Shown piece by piece: positions 17,621-27,028 of a DNA stretch of 58,005 nt. The notes under the pieces were generated by a model. It saw only the letters and a program-made list of their open reading frames with translations, was not told where the DNA came from and searched no databases. Both the position numbers and the translations under genes were made by a program. The DNA comes from an uncultured Eubacteriales bacterium (lineage in GTDB: Bacteria; Bacillota; Clostridia; Saccharofermentanales; Saccharofermentanaceae). Positions within the stretch are counted from its first letter, which is position 1. The number at the start of each line of letters is the position of its first letter. The stretch lies in assembly GCA_900314745.1 (NCBI GenBank), contig OMWK01000012.1, positions 1 through 58,005 on the forward strand. The letters are read 5' to 3'.

Positions 17621-18681
17621 CAATAAACAAAGCGCCTCTGAATATAGTAGCTAAGAAGGAACAGTATCAGATCAACAGGAATCTTAAATACGAGCTCCGG
17701 AACGCCCCGGAACATCCAGACAAGCAAAGTAACGAGTCCTGCTGAGATGGACATCTGTGCTATTGCGAGGGCAACATACTTCGGGAACGATGTCGTGTGG
17801 CTTTTCCCGCTTTTGAATACAAACAGATAATTAACAAGATAATTATAAGTGGCAGACAGCACTCTCGCTGCAATTGTTGCCGCCATGACATAAACGGCAG
17901 AATCAAACATCTGATTGAACAGCCTACAGAATACATAGAACAACACAAGATCTATGACGCAGGACGACAGTGATGAGAACAGGAACTTTGCAAATATCGC
18001 ACCGAATATCTTATATATCCGGATCGAATCCTTGACGGGATTAAAGTGTGTCTGATGATTCTCCTTGGAATCATAGATGGTCTTGATTGGAACCTCGACT
18101 ATGGGATATTTGTCCTTCGTTACGATGAGCATCCTGGTCTCGAATTCGAACCTCTCTCCTTCGACATCGAGAAGCTCCTTCATGAAAGCCGAGGATATTC
18201 CCCGAAGACCTGTCTGGGTATCGGATACCTTGACTCCGCATAAGTAGCTGCAGACGAAGATTGTTATGTTGTTGCCTGCGCGGGACTTGAACGGCACGTC
18301 CTCGCCCGAGAAATCCCTCACGCCCAGTATGAGACTATTGGGATTCTTCTCAAGGGAATCCATGCATTTCTTAATGCACTCAACTGAATGCTGACCGTCG
18401 GAATCAGCCGTTACACAGCCGATGGCCTCCGGCATATTCTCCAGGATATATGAGAATGCGGTCTTAAGGGCTCTGCCCTTTCCCTTGTTCACTTCGTGGT
18501 GAAGAACCACGCCGCCAAGGTGGCTTACCAGCGTCTCAGCTTCTTCGAAGAATCCGTTATACGCATCTCCGCTTCCGTCATCGACAACGACGACCGGACC
18601 CAGCCCGGCCTTAGCTATCTCCTTCAATATCGTCGGAAATCTGTCGTCCGGCTCATACGATGGAATTACAATCGGGATCAT
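17620..18681 (-). CDS. GT2 glycosyltransferase fused to GtrA-like membrane domain
   Basis: A 353-aa fusion. Residues 1-220 are a polyprenyl-phosphate-sugar synthase-type GT2 (VIPSYEPD, VDDGSGD, NKGKGRALK, TADSDGQH, SDTQTGLRG). Residues about 225-353 are a four-helix GtrA domain (FLFSSLSSCVIDLVLFYVF to YYIQRRFVY). GtrA proteins are proposed to move undecaprenyl-phosphate sugars across the membrane (family knowledge). The fusion would couple synthesis and translocation of a lipid-linked monosaccharide for outside glycosylation. It is the second enzyme of this type in the operon, the other at 5043-5771 lacking GtrA. Confidence 0.87.
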   Translation of the reverse strand: MIPIVIPSYEPDDRFPTILKEIAKAGLGPVVVVDDGSGDAYNGFFEEAETLVSHLGGVVLHHEVNKGKGRALKTAFSYILENMPEAIGCVTADSDGQHSVECIKKCMDSLEKNPNSLILGVRDFSGEDVPFKSRAGNNITIFVCSYLCGVKVSDTQTGLRGISSAFMKELLDVEGERFEFETRMLIVTKDKYPIVEVPIKTIYDSKENHQTHFNPVKDSIRIYKIFGAIFAKFLFSSLSSCVIDLVLFYVFCRLFNQMFDSAVYVMAATIAARVLSATYNYLVNYLFVFKSGKSHTTSFPKYVALAIAQMSISAGLVTLLVWMFRGVPELVFKIPVDLILFLLSYYIQRRFVY

Positions 18682-18691
18682 ATATTACCTA

Positions 18692-19264
18692 TCAAAACTT
18701 AAAGGCATCCTTAATGCCAGGGAAATTTCTGTCTCTGTCATTTATGTTAAGCGGTGTTCCGTCCGTGAACTTCTCACCGATTACGCCCGGCCACTCAATG
18801 CCGATGTCGGGGTCATCCCAGCGCAGACCGCCTTCATCACCCTGATGCCAGAAATCCGTTACCTTATAGCAGAACTCTGCTGTCTCACTCAATACGAGGA
18901 AGCCGTGAGCGAATCCTTCACTTATAAGGAACTGCTTCTTATTCTCTTCTGAAAGGACCAGACCATACCACTGTCCGTATGTGGCGCTGTCCTTACGAAG
19001 ATCAACGGCAACGTCAAATACTTCGCCCTTTATCGCTCTTACGAGCTTAGCCTGAGGATGCTCCTTCTGATAGTGAAGGCCTCTTAAAACGCCTCTTGTG
19101 GACATGGACTGATTGTCCTGAACAAAGACCTGATTGAGACCTGCCTCTGCCATGTCCCTCTGATTATATGTCTCCATAAAGTATCCGCGCTCATCGCCGT
19201 GAACAGCAGGCTCGATAACATACAAGCCTTCGATGGGAGTCTTAGTGACTTTGATCTGTCCCAT
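18692..19264 (-). CDS. rfbC: dTDP-4-dehydrorhamnose 3,5-epimerase
   Basis: A 190-aa cupin enzyme, third step of dTDP-L-rhamnose synthesis. Diagnostic features: DERGYFMETYN, RGVLRGLHYQ with the catalytic His, KLVRAIKGEVFDVAVDLR, and EGFAHGFLVLSE. Length is normal. Its ATG overlaps the rfbD stop by one base (TAATG). It converts the 4-keto-6-deoxyglucose nucleotide from RfbB before RfbD reduction. Confidence 0.96.
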   Translation of the reverse strand: MGQIKVTKTPIEGLYVIEPAVHGDERGYFMETYNQRDMAEAGLNQVFVQDNQSMSTRGVLRGLHYQKEHPQAKLVRAIKGEVFDVAVDLRKDSATYGQWYGLVLSEENKKQFLISEGFAHGFLVLSETAEFCYKVTDFWHQGDEGGLRWDDPDIGIEWPGVIGEKFTDGTPLNINDRDRNFPGIKDAFKF

Positions 19265-20157
19265 TACTGCTCCTCCAGTTCTTTAAGATATCTAGACAAT
19301 GCATCCTGCCATGTGGGAAGCGGAGTAAAGCCGTTCTCCGTAAGCTTGGATTTATCAAGTCTTGAATTAAAAGGTCTTGCAGCCTTGGACAGACCGTACT
19401 CCGCTGTCGACACGGGTGTGACCTTCGTGGAAAGACCTGCCTGGCGGTAGATCTCGCACGTAAAGTCATACCATGAGATGTAGCCGCCTTCGTTCGTCGC
19501 ATGGTAGTATCCGTACTTATCGGTCTCAGCCATGTCGACAAGAAGCCTTGCAAGATCGTATGTATACGTGGGAGTACCGATCTGATCGTTAACTACTCTG
19601 ACTTCATCATGTGTCTTTCCGACATTGAGCATGGTCTTGATGAAGTTCTTGCCGTTCTTACCGAACACCCATGCAATTCTTACAATGAAGTACTTATCGA
19701 GGATTCCGGATACAGCGAGCTCACCGTCAAGCTTGCTCTGTCCGTAAACATTACAGGGTGCATAATTCCTGTCATCAGGCTCCCATGGTCTCTCGCCCGT
19801 TCCGTCGAAGACGTAGTCGGTGCTGATGTAGATCATCTTCGCATCATTGGTCCTTGCAGCCTGTGCGATGTATCTCGTACCCTCGCTGTTAATGGCTCTG
19901 ACCTTGGGCTGATTCTCAGGATCTTCCGCTGCATCAACGGCTGTCCATGCGGCGCAGTGAACGATGACGTCGGGCTTGATAAGTGCGATCGCCTTGTTGA
20001 CTTCGGTCTCGTTCGTGATATCGAGCTTCACGTAAGGGAACTGTGATTTAACCTCATCGAGGATATCGGTTCCTACTGCCTCGTATCCTCTCCTGTCGAG
20101 TTCATTCAGGACATCGTGTCCTAACTGTCCGCCTACACCCGTAACAAAAAATCTCAT
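19264..20157 (-). CDS. rfbD: dTDP-4-dehydrorhamnose reductase
   Basis: A 297-aa short-chain reductase giving dTDP-L-rhamnose. Visible are the Rossmann motif VTGVGGQLGHDV, AAWTAVDAAE typical of RmlD, STDYVFDG, and the YGQSKLDGE active-site Tyr/Lys. Spaced 3 bp from rfbB and fused by overlap to rfbC, in the order A-B-D-C. Confidence 0.96.
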   Translation of the reverse strand: MRFFVTGVGGQLGHDVLNELDRRGYEAVGTDILDEVKSQFPYVKLDITNETEVNKAIALIKPDVIVHCAAWTAVDAAEDPENQPKVRAINSEGTRYIAQAARTNDAKMIYISTDYVFDGTGERPWEPDDRNYAPCNVYGQSKLDGELAVSGILDKYFIVRIAWVFGKNGKNFIKTMLNVGKTHDEVRVVNDQIGTPTYTYDLARLLVDMAETDKYGYYHATNEGGYISWYDFTCEIYRQAGLSTKVTPVSTAEYGLSKAARPFNSRLDKSKLTENGFTPLPTWQDALSRYLKELEEQ

Positions 20158-20160
20158 TTA

Positions 20161-21180
20161 TTACTTATCTCCGTACATCTTCTGATAGTAGTTCTGATAC
20201 TCGCCGCTTACGATGGGCTGCCACCATGACTCGTTCTCAAGATACCACTTGATCGTCTTTACGATACCGTCGGCAAACTTCGTCTCGGGAAGCCAGCCCA
20301 GGTCATTATGGATCTTTGTGGGATCGATGGCATATCTTCTGTCGTGACCCGCACGGTCAGTTACGTATGTGATGAGGTCTTCGGACTTGCCGAGTTCCTT
20401 CAGGATGAGCTTAACGATGTCGATGTTTGCCATCTCGTTGTGGCCGCCTACGTTGTAGACCTCGCCCACCTTGCCGTTATGGATGATGAGGTCGATAGCC
20501 TTGCAGTGATCCTCAACATAGAGCCAGTCTCTTACATTAAGACCGTCACCGTATACGGGGAGTGACTCGTCGTGCAGGGCACGGATGATCATGAGAGGGA
20601 TGAGCTTCTCAGGGAAGTGGTAAGGGCCGTAGTTATTAGAGCATCTCGAGATTGTAACGGGGAGTCCGTATGTTCTGTAGTAAGCAAGAACAAGAAGATC
20701 CGCTCCTGCCTTGGAAGACGAATAAGGTGAACTTGTGTGGATGGGAGTGTTCTCCGTGAAGAACAGGTCAGGACGGTCGAGAGGGAGATCACCGTAAACC
20801 TCGTCTGTTGAGACCTGGTGATATCTCTTAACTCCGTGCTTCCTCGAAGCATCCATGAGGACGGAAGTTCCGATGATGTTTGTCTCGAGGAAGATCTGGG
20901 GGTTCTCGATAGACCTGTCAACATGTGACTCTGCTGCGAAGTTAACTACGATGTCAGGCTTCTCCTCTTCGAAAAGCTTATCAACAGCTTCCTTATCACA
21001 GATATCCGCCTTAACGAATCTGAAATTTGGATTGCTCATAACGGGCTCCAATGTGGAGAGATTACCTGCATAGGTAAGCTTATCAAGACAGATGATCCTG
21101 TAATCCGGATGTGCATTAAGCATGTGGAAAACAAAATTACTGCCGATAAATCCTGCGCCGCCTGTCACTATAATGTTCAT
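20161..21180 (-). CDS. rfbB: dTDP-glucose 4,6-dehydratase
   Basis: A 339-aa SDR enzyme (start at the ATG with AAGGAG 7 nt upstream, six codons inside the longest frame). Visible are VTGGAGFIGSN, AAESHVDRS, STDEVYG and the YSSSKAGAD catalytic Tyr/Lys. It makes dTDP-4-keto-6-deoxyglucose, which here can feed both the rhamnose branch (rfbC, rfbD) and the FdtA/FdtB amino-sugar branch at 31-33 kb. Confidence 0.96.
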   Translation of the reverse strand: MNIIVTGGAGFIGSNFVFHMLNAHPDYRIICLDKLTYAGNLSTLEPVMSNPNFRFVKADICDKEAVDKLFEEEKPDIVVNFAAESHVDRSIENPQIFLETNIIGTSVLMDASRKHGVKRYHQVSTDEVYGDLPLDRPDLFFTENTPIHTSSPYSSSKAGADLLVLAYYRTYGLPVTISRCSNNYGPYHFPEKLIPLMIIRALHDESLPVYGDGLNVRDWLYVEDHCKAIDLIIHNGKVGEVYNVGGHNEMANIDIVKLILKELGKSEDLITYVTDRAGHDRRYAIDPTKIHNDLGWLPETKFADGIVKTIKWYLENESWWQPIVSGEYQNYYQKMYGDK

Positions 21181-21223
21181 GTGTTTCTCCTTAAACAATT
21201 ATTCAACCAAGTATACCCGAAAG

Positions 21224-22114
21224 TCACTTGTTTATGTATTTGCCGTCAAGTACTCCTCTTAAGTACTGGCCGTACTGGCTCTTGCCCATCAGCTTGATCG
21301 TCTGCTCAACCTGCTCCTTCGTTATCCAGCCGTTCGCATACGATATGTCCTCAAGGCATCCGATCTTCCTGTGCTGATGCTGCTCAACGGTCTTGATGAA
21401 GTTGCCGGCATCAAACAGGCTCTCATGCGTACCTGTATCGAGCCATGTAAAACCTCTTCCGAGGATCTCAACATTGAGCTTGCCCTGCTCAAGATAGATA
21501 CGGTTAAGATCCGTGATCTCGAGTTCGCCTCTCGCCGAAGGCTTCAGGTTCTTAGCATACTTAACTACATCGTTATCGTAGAAATAAAGTCCCGTTACGC
21601 AGTAATTGCTCTTGGGATGCTCGGGTTTCTCCTCAATCGATACCGCCCTCCAGTTCTCATCGAATTCGACGATTCCGAATCTCTCGGGATCCTCGACATA
21701 ATAGCCGAACACCGTAGCGCCTCTGCCCTGTTCGGCATTATCTACGGCAGCCTTAAGCTTAAGGCCGAGGCCGTGACCTGTGAAGATATTGTCACCCAGA
21801 ACCATAGCTACCTTATCGTCGCCGATGAATTCCTCGCCGAGGACAAATGCCTGTGCAAGTCCGTCGGGAGAAGGCTGAACCTTATAGGTCAGTGAGATTC
21901 CGTACTGAGATCCGTCGCCTAAGAGAGCTTCGAATCTTGGAGTATCCGTAGGTGTGGAGATTATAAGTATATCCCTGATGCCTGCACTCATGAGTACAGA
22001 GAGAGGATAATAGATCATCGGCTTATCATAAACCGGAAGAAGCTGCTTGCTCGTAACCATAGTAAGCGGATAAAGCCTCGTGCCGGATCCGCCTGCCAAT
22101 ACTATACCTTTCAT
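21224..22114 (-). CDS. rfbA: Glucose-1-phosphate thymidylyltransferase
   Basis: A 296-aa nucleotidyltransferase, first step of dTDP-sugar synthesis. Signature [29 protein letters not shown] and [19 protein letters not shown] are all present. It is the first gene of the left operon, with GGAGG before the ATG and a promoter at 22136-22164. Confidence 0.96.
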   Translation of the reverse strand: MKGIVLAGGSGTRLYPLTMVTSKQLLPVYDKPMIYYPLSVLMSAGIRDILIISTPTDTPRFEALLGDGSQYGISLTYKVQPSPDGLAQAFVLGEEFIGDDKVAMVLGDNIFTGHGLGLKLKAAVDNAEQGRGATVFGYYVEDPERFGIVEFDENWRAVSIEEKPEHPKSNYCVTGLYFYDNDVVKYAKNLKPSARGELEITDLNRIYLEQGKLNVEILGRGFTWLDTGTHESLFDAGNFIKTVEQHQHRKIGCLEDISYANGWITKEQVEQTIKLMGKSQYGQYLRGVLDGKYINK

Positions 22115-22135
22115 AGTCGGCCTCCTTATTTAATT

Positions 22136-22164
22136 ATTATATTATACACGCTTGTTAAGTTGAA
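22136..22164 (-). promoter_or_regulatory. Promoter of the rfbA operon
   Basis: Minus-strand TATAAT (22136-22141), 17-bp spacer, TTCAAC (22159-22164). A second TATAAT register starts 5 bp further upstream. The -35 box overlaps the -35 of the divergent plus-strand promoter (22160-22165), so the two directions may compete for polymerase. Confidence 0.6.
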
Positions 22165-22188
22165 AAGGTATATGAAAAATATTATTAT
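22160..22188 (+). promoter_or_regulatory. Promoter of the DUF2142-like gene (leaderless)
   Basis: TTGAAA (22160-22165), 17-bp spacer, TATTAT (22183-22188), then only 8 bp to the ATG at 22197. No Shine-Dalgarno lies between. Transcription would begin at about the A of the ATG. Confidence 0.6.
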
Positions 22189-22196
22189 CAACGCAT

Positions 22197-24392
22197 ATGA
22201 GTAAGACGAATTGGCGAAGATTCCTTAACAAAACCAATATCACGGCACTAATCGTCGGTCTGCTGACTGCTTTGTCTGCGCTGGTCTTCATTTATTCGGA
22301 TGCCCTGCATGTTCAGTCGGAGCAGCTTCCTGCCATGGAAGTTCTGCCTGAGATAGTCGAAGGGGATCTGTACAGGCAGTCATTTGTCCCGACTTCTGAA
22401 GGACTTACGAAGATACGTCTGCTTCCCGCGACATACGCCAGGATCAATGAAGGTACAATGACGGTCTCCCTCGAGGATAACGAAGGCAAAAACCTTGGAA
22501 CATGGCAGTATGACGTAAGTACACTTCCGGATAACTCCTATATCGATCTGACGCTTAACAACAGAATCGAAGACTGTTCAGGCAGAACATATTATCTCAA
22601 TGTAAGCTCAACATCATCAAATGATTCGGCGGCTACACTTTATACGACGGTTTACGGAGGATCCTCCGGACTTATGCATAACGGGGAAGCTCTCGGATGC
22701 TCTTTGTGCTTCATGCTCGAGTATGATCTTCCGGGCTCATCGCTTCTTAATGCAGGAATGATAATAACAACAATTCTCCTGCTGATCCTTTTCCCCGTGC
22801 TTACAAGAATTGCAATGCATTTCTTCCCGGAAAGCAAAATCGCGCTTCTCGTATTCATCGAGCTTGCAGCCGTAATCGGATGTCACAGAATACTTAAGCA
22901 CGCAGCGCTCGGAGTCTTTCCCCCCGCTCTTCTTGCGGCCGCATTCTTCATCCTATGCGTACTGTGGGCATTAGCTTCGATAATCCTTTACAGACTCATC
23001 TTCATAAGGAAGATATCCGTTCAGAAGACGGCTGTCATTGCTCTTTCGATATTTGCAATAATGATGATAGGCTTTCTTACTCCGGGTACCGGAAACGATG
23101 AGCAGGTACATTACGCCTATGCATATAAGTATGCGAACATCTTCTCTTTCAAAGGTCTGTCAGACCCGGTGGACGAAGAAGGCAACGTGCTCTTCTATAT
23201 GCGTGCGGATGACGCGGAACTTCTGAAGACATTCAGAGATGTTCCGGTATATATCACAGAGGCTTCGTATAAGAACACTGCAAAATCATTCACGTTGTTT
23301 TGCAGCGATAACTCTTTGCATGAATACATACTCTCAGATGTCGCCGATAATCCCTCATTTAACGCCAACAACGCTCCTCTCGGGTACATCGCTTCAGGTA
23401 TCGGCATAGCCTTGGGAAGACTTCTCCATCTCGGTGCCGTTCCGACATTCTATCTAGGAAGAGTTTTCAATGCCGCGCTGTTCATCCTTCTCGTTTACCT
23501 TTCGATCAGGATCATACCCGTGGGCAAGGAGACCCTGTTTGTTCTGTCGCTTTTCCCCATGGTGCTGCAGCAGACGGTTACCTATTCTTACGACAGCAGC
23601 ATCCTCGGCATACTCTTCCTGTTCACTTCCGTTACTGTAGCAGTATTCATGCAGCGCGAGAAGATAACAGCAAAGCAGTTCGTTGTCCTCGCATTGCTGT
23701 CGGTCGCCGTCGCACTCTGCAAGTTCGTCTACGCGCCTTTGATCCTCATTCTCCTCGCCGTGCCTTCGGACAAGCTTAATGTGAGAAATCCCAAGTCAGT
23801 TAAACTCATTGTCACATCGGCAATCGCAATATGCGGCACAATCACATTCGCAGTCCTTCAGAGCCGTTTGCACGTTCTGGATTACTTCATTCCTTCATAT
23901 GCACCAAGCAGCGGAGGCTCGGTTTTCGCGATAGTAGCAAGATACTATGAGATGCTCCAGATGACTGCCATCGAGATCTCCGACTTCTACATGCATTCGA
24001 TGGTCGCTTATCCCGGCTGGTATCAGATCTACGTTCCTGTAACGATCACAGCCTCTTTCTATCTCATGCTTTTTATGTCGCTCACAAGAAGGAATGGCGA
24101 AGACAGATTCCCCGGAATGGGAATCAAAATTTACGGAGCTGTCCTTATCATCATATCGGTAATACTCATCACCCTTCCCATGGCGGCCAAGTTCACCGAC
24201 ATCGACAGCGATACGATATCAAGCATACAGGGAAGGTATTTCCTCCCTCTGATGCCTCTTCTTTGCATGGGACTTCGGATAAAGCACCTTAGAGCAGACG
24301 AATCACTGATGGGCAAGGTACAGTGGGGCACCTGCTACATAGGCTTTATCTTCTTCGGATTCTGCTTCCTTAAGATATTCGGAGCAATCTAA
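22197..24392 (+). CDS. DUF2142-like GT-C membrane protein
   Basis: A 731-aa polytopic protein. After one N-terminal helix (about 15-35) there is an extracytoplasmic beta-rich stretch (about 45-185), then about a dozen membrane helices. A TPGTGNDEQVHYAYAYKYAN motif at about 298-317 fits the acidic first-loop motif of GT-C glycosyltransferases and DUF2142. Such proteins use lipid-phosphate sugars outside the membrane (family knowledge), which would match the two polyprenyl-phosphate sugar synthases in the neighbouring operon. It is the only plus-strand gene within the glycan region and ends 10 bp from the convergent gene at 24403. Confidence 0.72.
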   Translation: MSKTNWRRFLNKTNITALIVGLLTALSALVFIYSDALHVQSEQLPAMEVLPEIVEGDLYRQSFVPTSEGLTKIRLLPATYARINEGTMTVSLEDNEGKNLGTWQYDVSTLPDNSYIDLTLNNRIEDCSGRTYYLNVSSTSSNDSAATLYTTVYGGSSGLMHNGEALGCSLCFMLEYDLPGSSLLNAGMIITTILLLILFPVLTRIAMHFFPESKIALLVFIELAAVIGCHRILKHAALGVFPPALLAAAFFILCVLWALASIILYRLIFIRKISVQKTAVIALSIFAIMMIGFLTPGTGNDEQVHYAYAYKYANIFSFKGLSDPVDEEGNVLFYMRADDAELLKTFRDVPVYITEASYKNTAKSFTLFCSDNSLHEYILSDVADNPSFNANNAPLGYIASGIGIALGRLLHLGAVPTFYLGRVFNAALFILLVYLSIRIIPVGKETLFVLSLFPMVLQQTVTYSYDSSILGILFLFTSVTVAVFMQREKITAKQFVVLALLSVAVALCKFVYAPLILILLAVPSDKLNVRNPKSVKLIVTSAIAICGTITFAVLQSRLHVLDYFIPSYAPSSGGSVFAIVARYYEMLQMTAIEISDFYMHSMVAYPGWYQIYVPVTITASFYLMLFMSLTRRNGEDRFPGMGIKIYGAVLIIISVILITLPMAAKFTDIDSDTISSIQGRYFLPLMPLLCMGLRIKHLRADESLMGKVQWGTCYIGFIFFGFCFLKIFGAI

Positions 24393-24402
24393 TCAACAAC
24401 GG

Positions 24403-25752
24403 TCAGCGTATATAGTAGAACTGAACGCTTCCTGCTCCGGGCAGGTAAGTAAATGTCAGCGTCGGAAGCATGACGGTATAGTAAAGAACTGCCACCAGGA
24501 TAAGAAGGCAGATGACCGACAGCGCCGGCACGAATTTCTTGTTTACGGCCTTGGAGAATTCATCAAGACCTACGGATGTGAAGACGCATATCGCGGGGAG
24601 CATCGACATGATGTATCTTCCCTGCGGCTGGAAATCTCTTGTGTATGAACTGTAGATCGAGAATACAACGGGGAATGCCATCGTAAACAGAAGCATCAGA
24701 AGAAGCGATGTTCTGATCTTCTCCTTGGTCTTATATCTGTAGAGCACAAAGAGCATCACAAGGAGAAGGAAAGCGAGTTTATAAAGGTCGTAGAACTTGC
24801 CGTCGAGGCAGATAGTCATGCCTCCGAACATTCCGATGAAACTCTCCTCGGTCGTCTCTATCCACCTGCCGTAGGTCAGCATGTCGCGAAGATGCATCGT
24901 CTGCATTCCGGGATTGTTGACGGGCCAGATAAGCTCCCTCTGCTTAAAAAGCTCCACGCAGTCCGACTGCGCCCTGTATCCCAGAAAATCACCGTGATAG
25001 ATAATGCCGTTTCTTATGAAGTACCAGCCCGCGATGGCAAACACCATGAGGACTACGATTCCGGCCTTGCGATATACCTGCTTCCTGTCCGTCTCCTGCC
25101 TGCGGGAAGTCACGAAGAAGCCCACGATGGCGAATAATATCCACGCATAGCCGAAATAGTACGTGAGGGCGCATATGCCTATGCCGAACGACAGGTAGAG
25201 CATAGTCCTGATGTTCCAACCCCTGTCCCTGCCTTCGAGGACGGCATCCAGGATCATGAACGCCGAGAGCACGGAGACGATGTCGTTGTTAAGATACGAC
25301 GACAGGAATGTAAACTGCGGAAGATACGCCGCCACGCCTGCGAAGAAATACACCGAACCCTTATTCTCAAACAGCTTGTCTCCCGTCCTTAGAGCGACAT
25401 AGACCGTACCCATTCCGGAGAATACACTCACGAGCCTTCCGGCAAAAAGAAGTGTCTGCGGATCTGACGTGAACAACGAGAATATCTTCACGAAGAGAGC
25501 TGCGATGATGGACGGAAGGTATGGCGTAAATGCATATGAGTAACCCCACAGGGGATTTATGAGTTCCTGTTCAAAGCCCGTCGGCAGCGCATTATGTTCA
25601 ACGATCCAGTTAACGACAAGCATGCGCATGTTCTCATCGGGGCCCGCTTCCGTGTCCATCTTAAGAGCCAAGAGCACAAACAGAATGCCGGAGAAGATTA
25701 TCATCGGCAGTGCGAATTTATACTTTGTTATGATGCATTTCCTGTCGCCCAT
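24403..25752 (-). CDS. GT-C-like (GT39/DUF2142-type) membrane protein
   Basis: A 449-aa polytopic protein with about 11 helices. The first loop has PDENMRMLVVNWIVEHNALP, the acidic motif expected of GT-C enzymes, and AALFVKIFS and FLSSYLNNDIVSVL later, like PMT/DUF2142 proteins. It probably transfers a sugar from a polyprenyl-phosphate donor outside the membrane. Last gene of the middle operon, 13 bp after the GT4 gene; its Shine-Dalgarno is weak (GGGAAC). Confidence 0.7.
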   Translation of the reverse strand: MGDRKCIITKYKFALPMIIFSGILFVLLALKMDTEAGPDENMRMLVVNWIVEHNALPTGFEQELINPLWGYSYAFTPYLPSIIAALFVKIFSLFTSDPQTLLFAGRLVSVFSGMGTVYVALRTGDKLFENKGSVYFFAGVAAYLPQFTFLSSYLNNDIVSVLSAFMILDAVLEGRDRGWNIRTMLYLSFGIGICALTYYFGYAWILFAIVGFFVTSRRQETDRKQVYRKAGIVVLMVFAIAGWYFIRNGIIYHGDFLGYRAQSDCVELFKQRELIWPVNNPGMQTMHLRDMLTYGRWIETTEESFIGMFGGMTICLDGKFYDLYKLAFLLLVMLFVLYRYKTKEKIRTSLLLMLLFTMAFPVVFSIYSSYTRDFQPQGRYIMSMLPAICVFTSVGLDEFSKAVNKKFVPALSVICLLILVAVLYYTVMLPTLTFTYLPGAGSVQFYYIR

Positions 25753-25765
25753 AATCAGGTTCCCG

Positions 25766-27016
25766 TCATCCGATGGCTTCGCCGACGATGCGGATGTAGT
25801 TCGCGGTAAAGGCTTCGCGGCCGTACTTTGCCGCTACGGCATCGTGTATGTGAGCCCCGTCGAAAGTAATCTTTCCCGTAAGAAAATCGTTAAGATACGA
25901 CGCGAGCTTCCCGTAGTCGAGTATGCCGACTATCCTTCCTATGCTGTCATCGACATAGTCTTCAACTCCCCCGCACCTTGTGGAGAAAACGGGCAATCCG
26001 CAGCATGCGGCTTCAAGCGGCGCTACCGGCTGTCCCTCCTGAATCGAAGTCATGACAAAGGCATCAGCCCTGTTGTAAAGCGCTGCTATCTCATCTCTGG
26101 AGACAGACGGTATCATCTCAACCCTGTCGCTAATCGATGAAGACCCCACCTTCTTAACGAACTCGTCAACGCCCTGGCTATAGCCCTTATTGGCACCGTA
26201 GCCTGCTATTATCACCTTGAAGGGTTTATCCGCAATGCGCTTAAGCTCCTCCATCGTCTGAAGGAAGAGATCGTAATTCTTGTAGAACGAATGGGACGCC
26301 ACGATGAGAAAGGTCTTCTCATCATGAGGAACCGGCTCATATCTGAACTTACGGTCATCTATGACATTGCCTATATACTCGATATTCTTAAGGTGAATGT
26401 TCTGCATCAGAACCTGTCTTATCTTGTCATTGCTGATGGCAAGGAACGTGTGTGCACCTTCAAGTGCCTCCTTGAAGGTATGGTTCATCACGGAGCCCGG
26501 TATCAGGAACGGCGAATGCTCCGATAGGATGTAGGGAACATTGAAGTGATCCGCGAGAAGCTTCGCATATACTGCCGTTCCCTGAGCTGATATGCCGTAT
26601 ACCAGATTGAATTTCTTCTTAAGACGTTCCGCGAGCCTTCCTATATGCTTCCTCCAGAACTTCTTATCGGCATCCGTATCAACGGCGCCGACAAAAGCGA
26701 GCCCCTTCTTCCTGATCGTATATCTGCTGTAGGCGTTATTTATAAGCGCATACCACACCGGACGGTAGATCACGCATTCATATTCGCTTAAACCCTCACG
26801 ATCACTTATGAGCTTAAGATCTATATCCTTCCCGCGAATGCGCTTCATCAGATACTTGATCCCGAGCGTATTGGCGGGATTAAGCTTCAGGACGGTCATA
26901 TCGTATTCTTCGGATAAAAGCTCACACTGCTCCTTGAAGAAGGAACCTGCAACAGGATTCTCCGGTGTCGGATACCATGATGTAGTAACAAGTATGCTTT
27001 TACGTGAAGAGGGCAT
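25766..27016 (-). CDS. GT4 glycosyltransferase
   Basis: A 416-aa GT-B enzyme. N terminus ILVTTSWYPTPENPVAGSF, C-terminal donor domain with SHSFYKNYDLFLQTMEEL, and the GT4 motif EGQPVAPLEAACCGLPVFST containing the E-x7-E type nucleotide-sugar site. It acts in the cytoplasm on the lipid-linked repeat unit; donor and linkage are not predictable. Spaced 12 bp from the fucose synthase gene. Confidence 0.87.
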   Translation of the reverse strand: MPSSRKSILVTTSWYPTPENPVAGSFFKEQCELLSEEYDMTVLKLNPANTLGIKYLMKRIRGKDIDLKLISDREGLSEYECVIYRPVWYALINNAYSRYTIRKKGLAFVGAVDTDADKKFWRKHIGRLAERLKKKFNLVYGISAQGTAVYAKLLADHFNVPYILSEHSPFLIPGSVMNHTFKEALEGAHTFLAISNDKIRQVLMQNIHLKNIEYIGNVIDDRKFRYEPVPHDEKTFLIVASHSFYKNYDLFLQTMEELKRIADKPFKVIIAGYGANKGYSQGVDEFVKKVGSSSISDRVEMIPSVSRDEIAALYNRADAFVMTSIQEGQPVAPLEAACCGLPVFSTRCGGVEDYVDDSIGRIVGILDYGKLASYLNDFLTGKITFDGAHIHDAVAAKYGREAFTANYIRIVGEAIG

Positions 27017-27028
27017 CGTTACCTTCCC

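Noticed and set aside
24393..24402. Bidirectional terminator between the convergent membrane-protein genes
   Set aside because: The gap is 10 bp and no hairpin with a T tract could be found around it.
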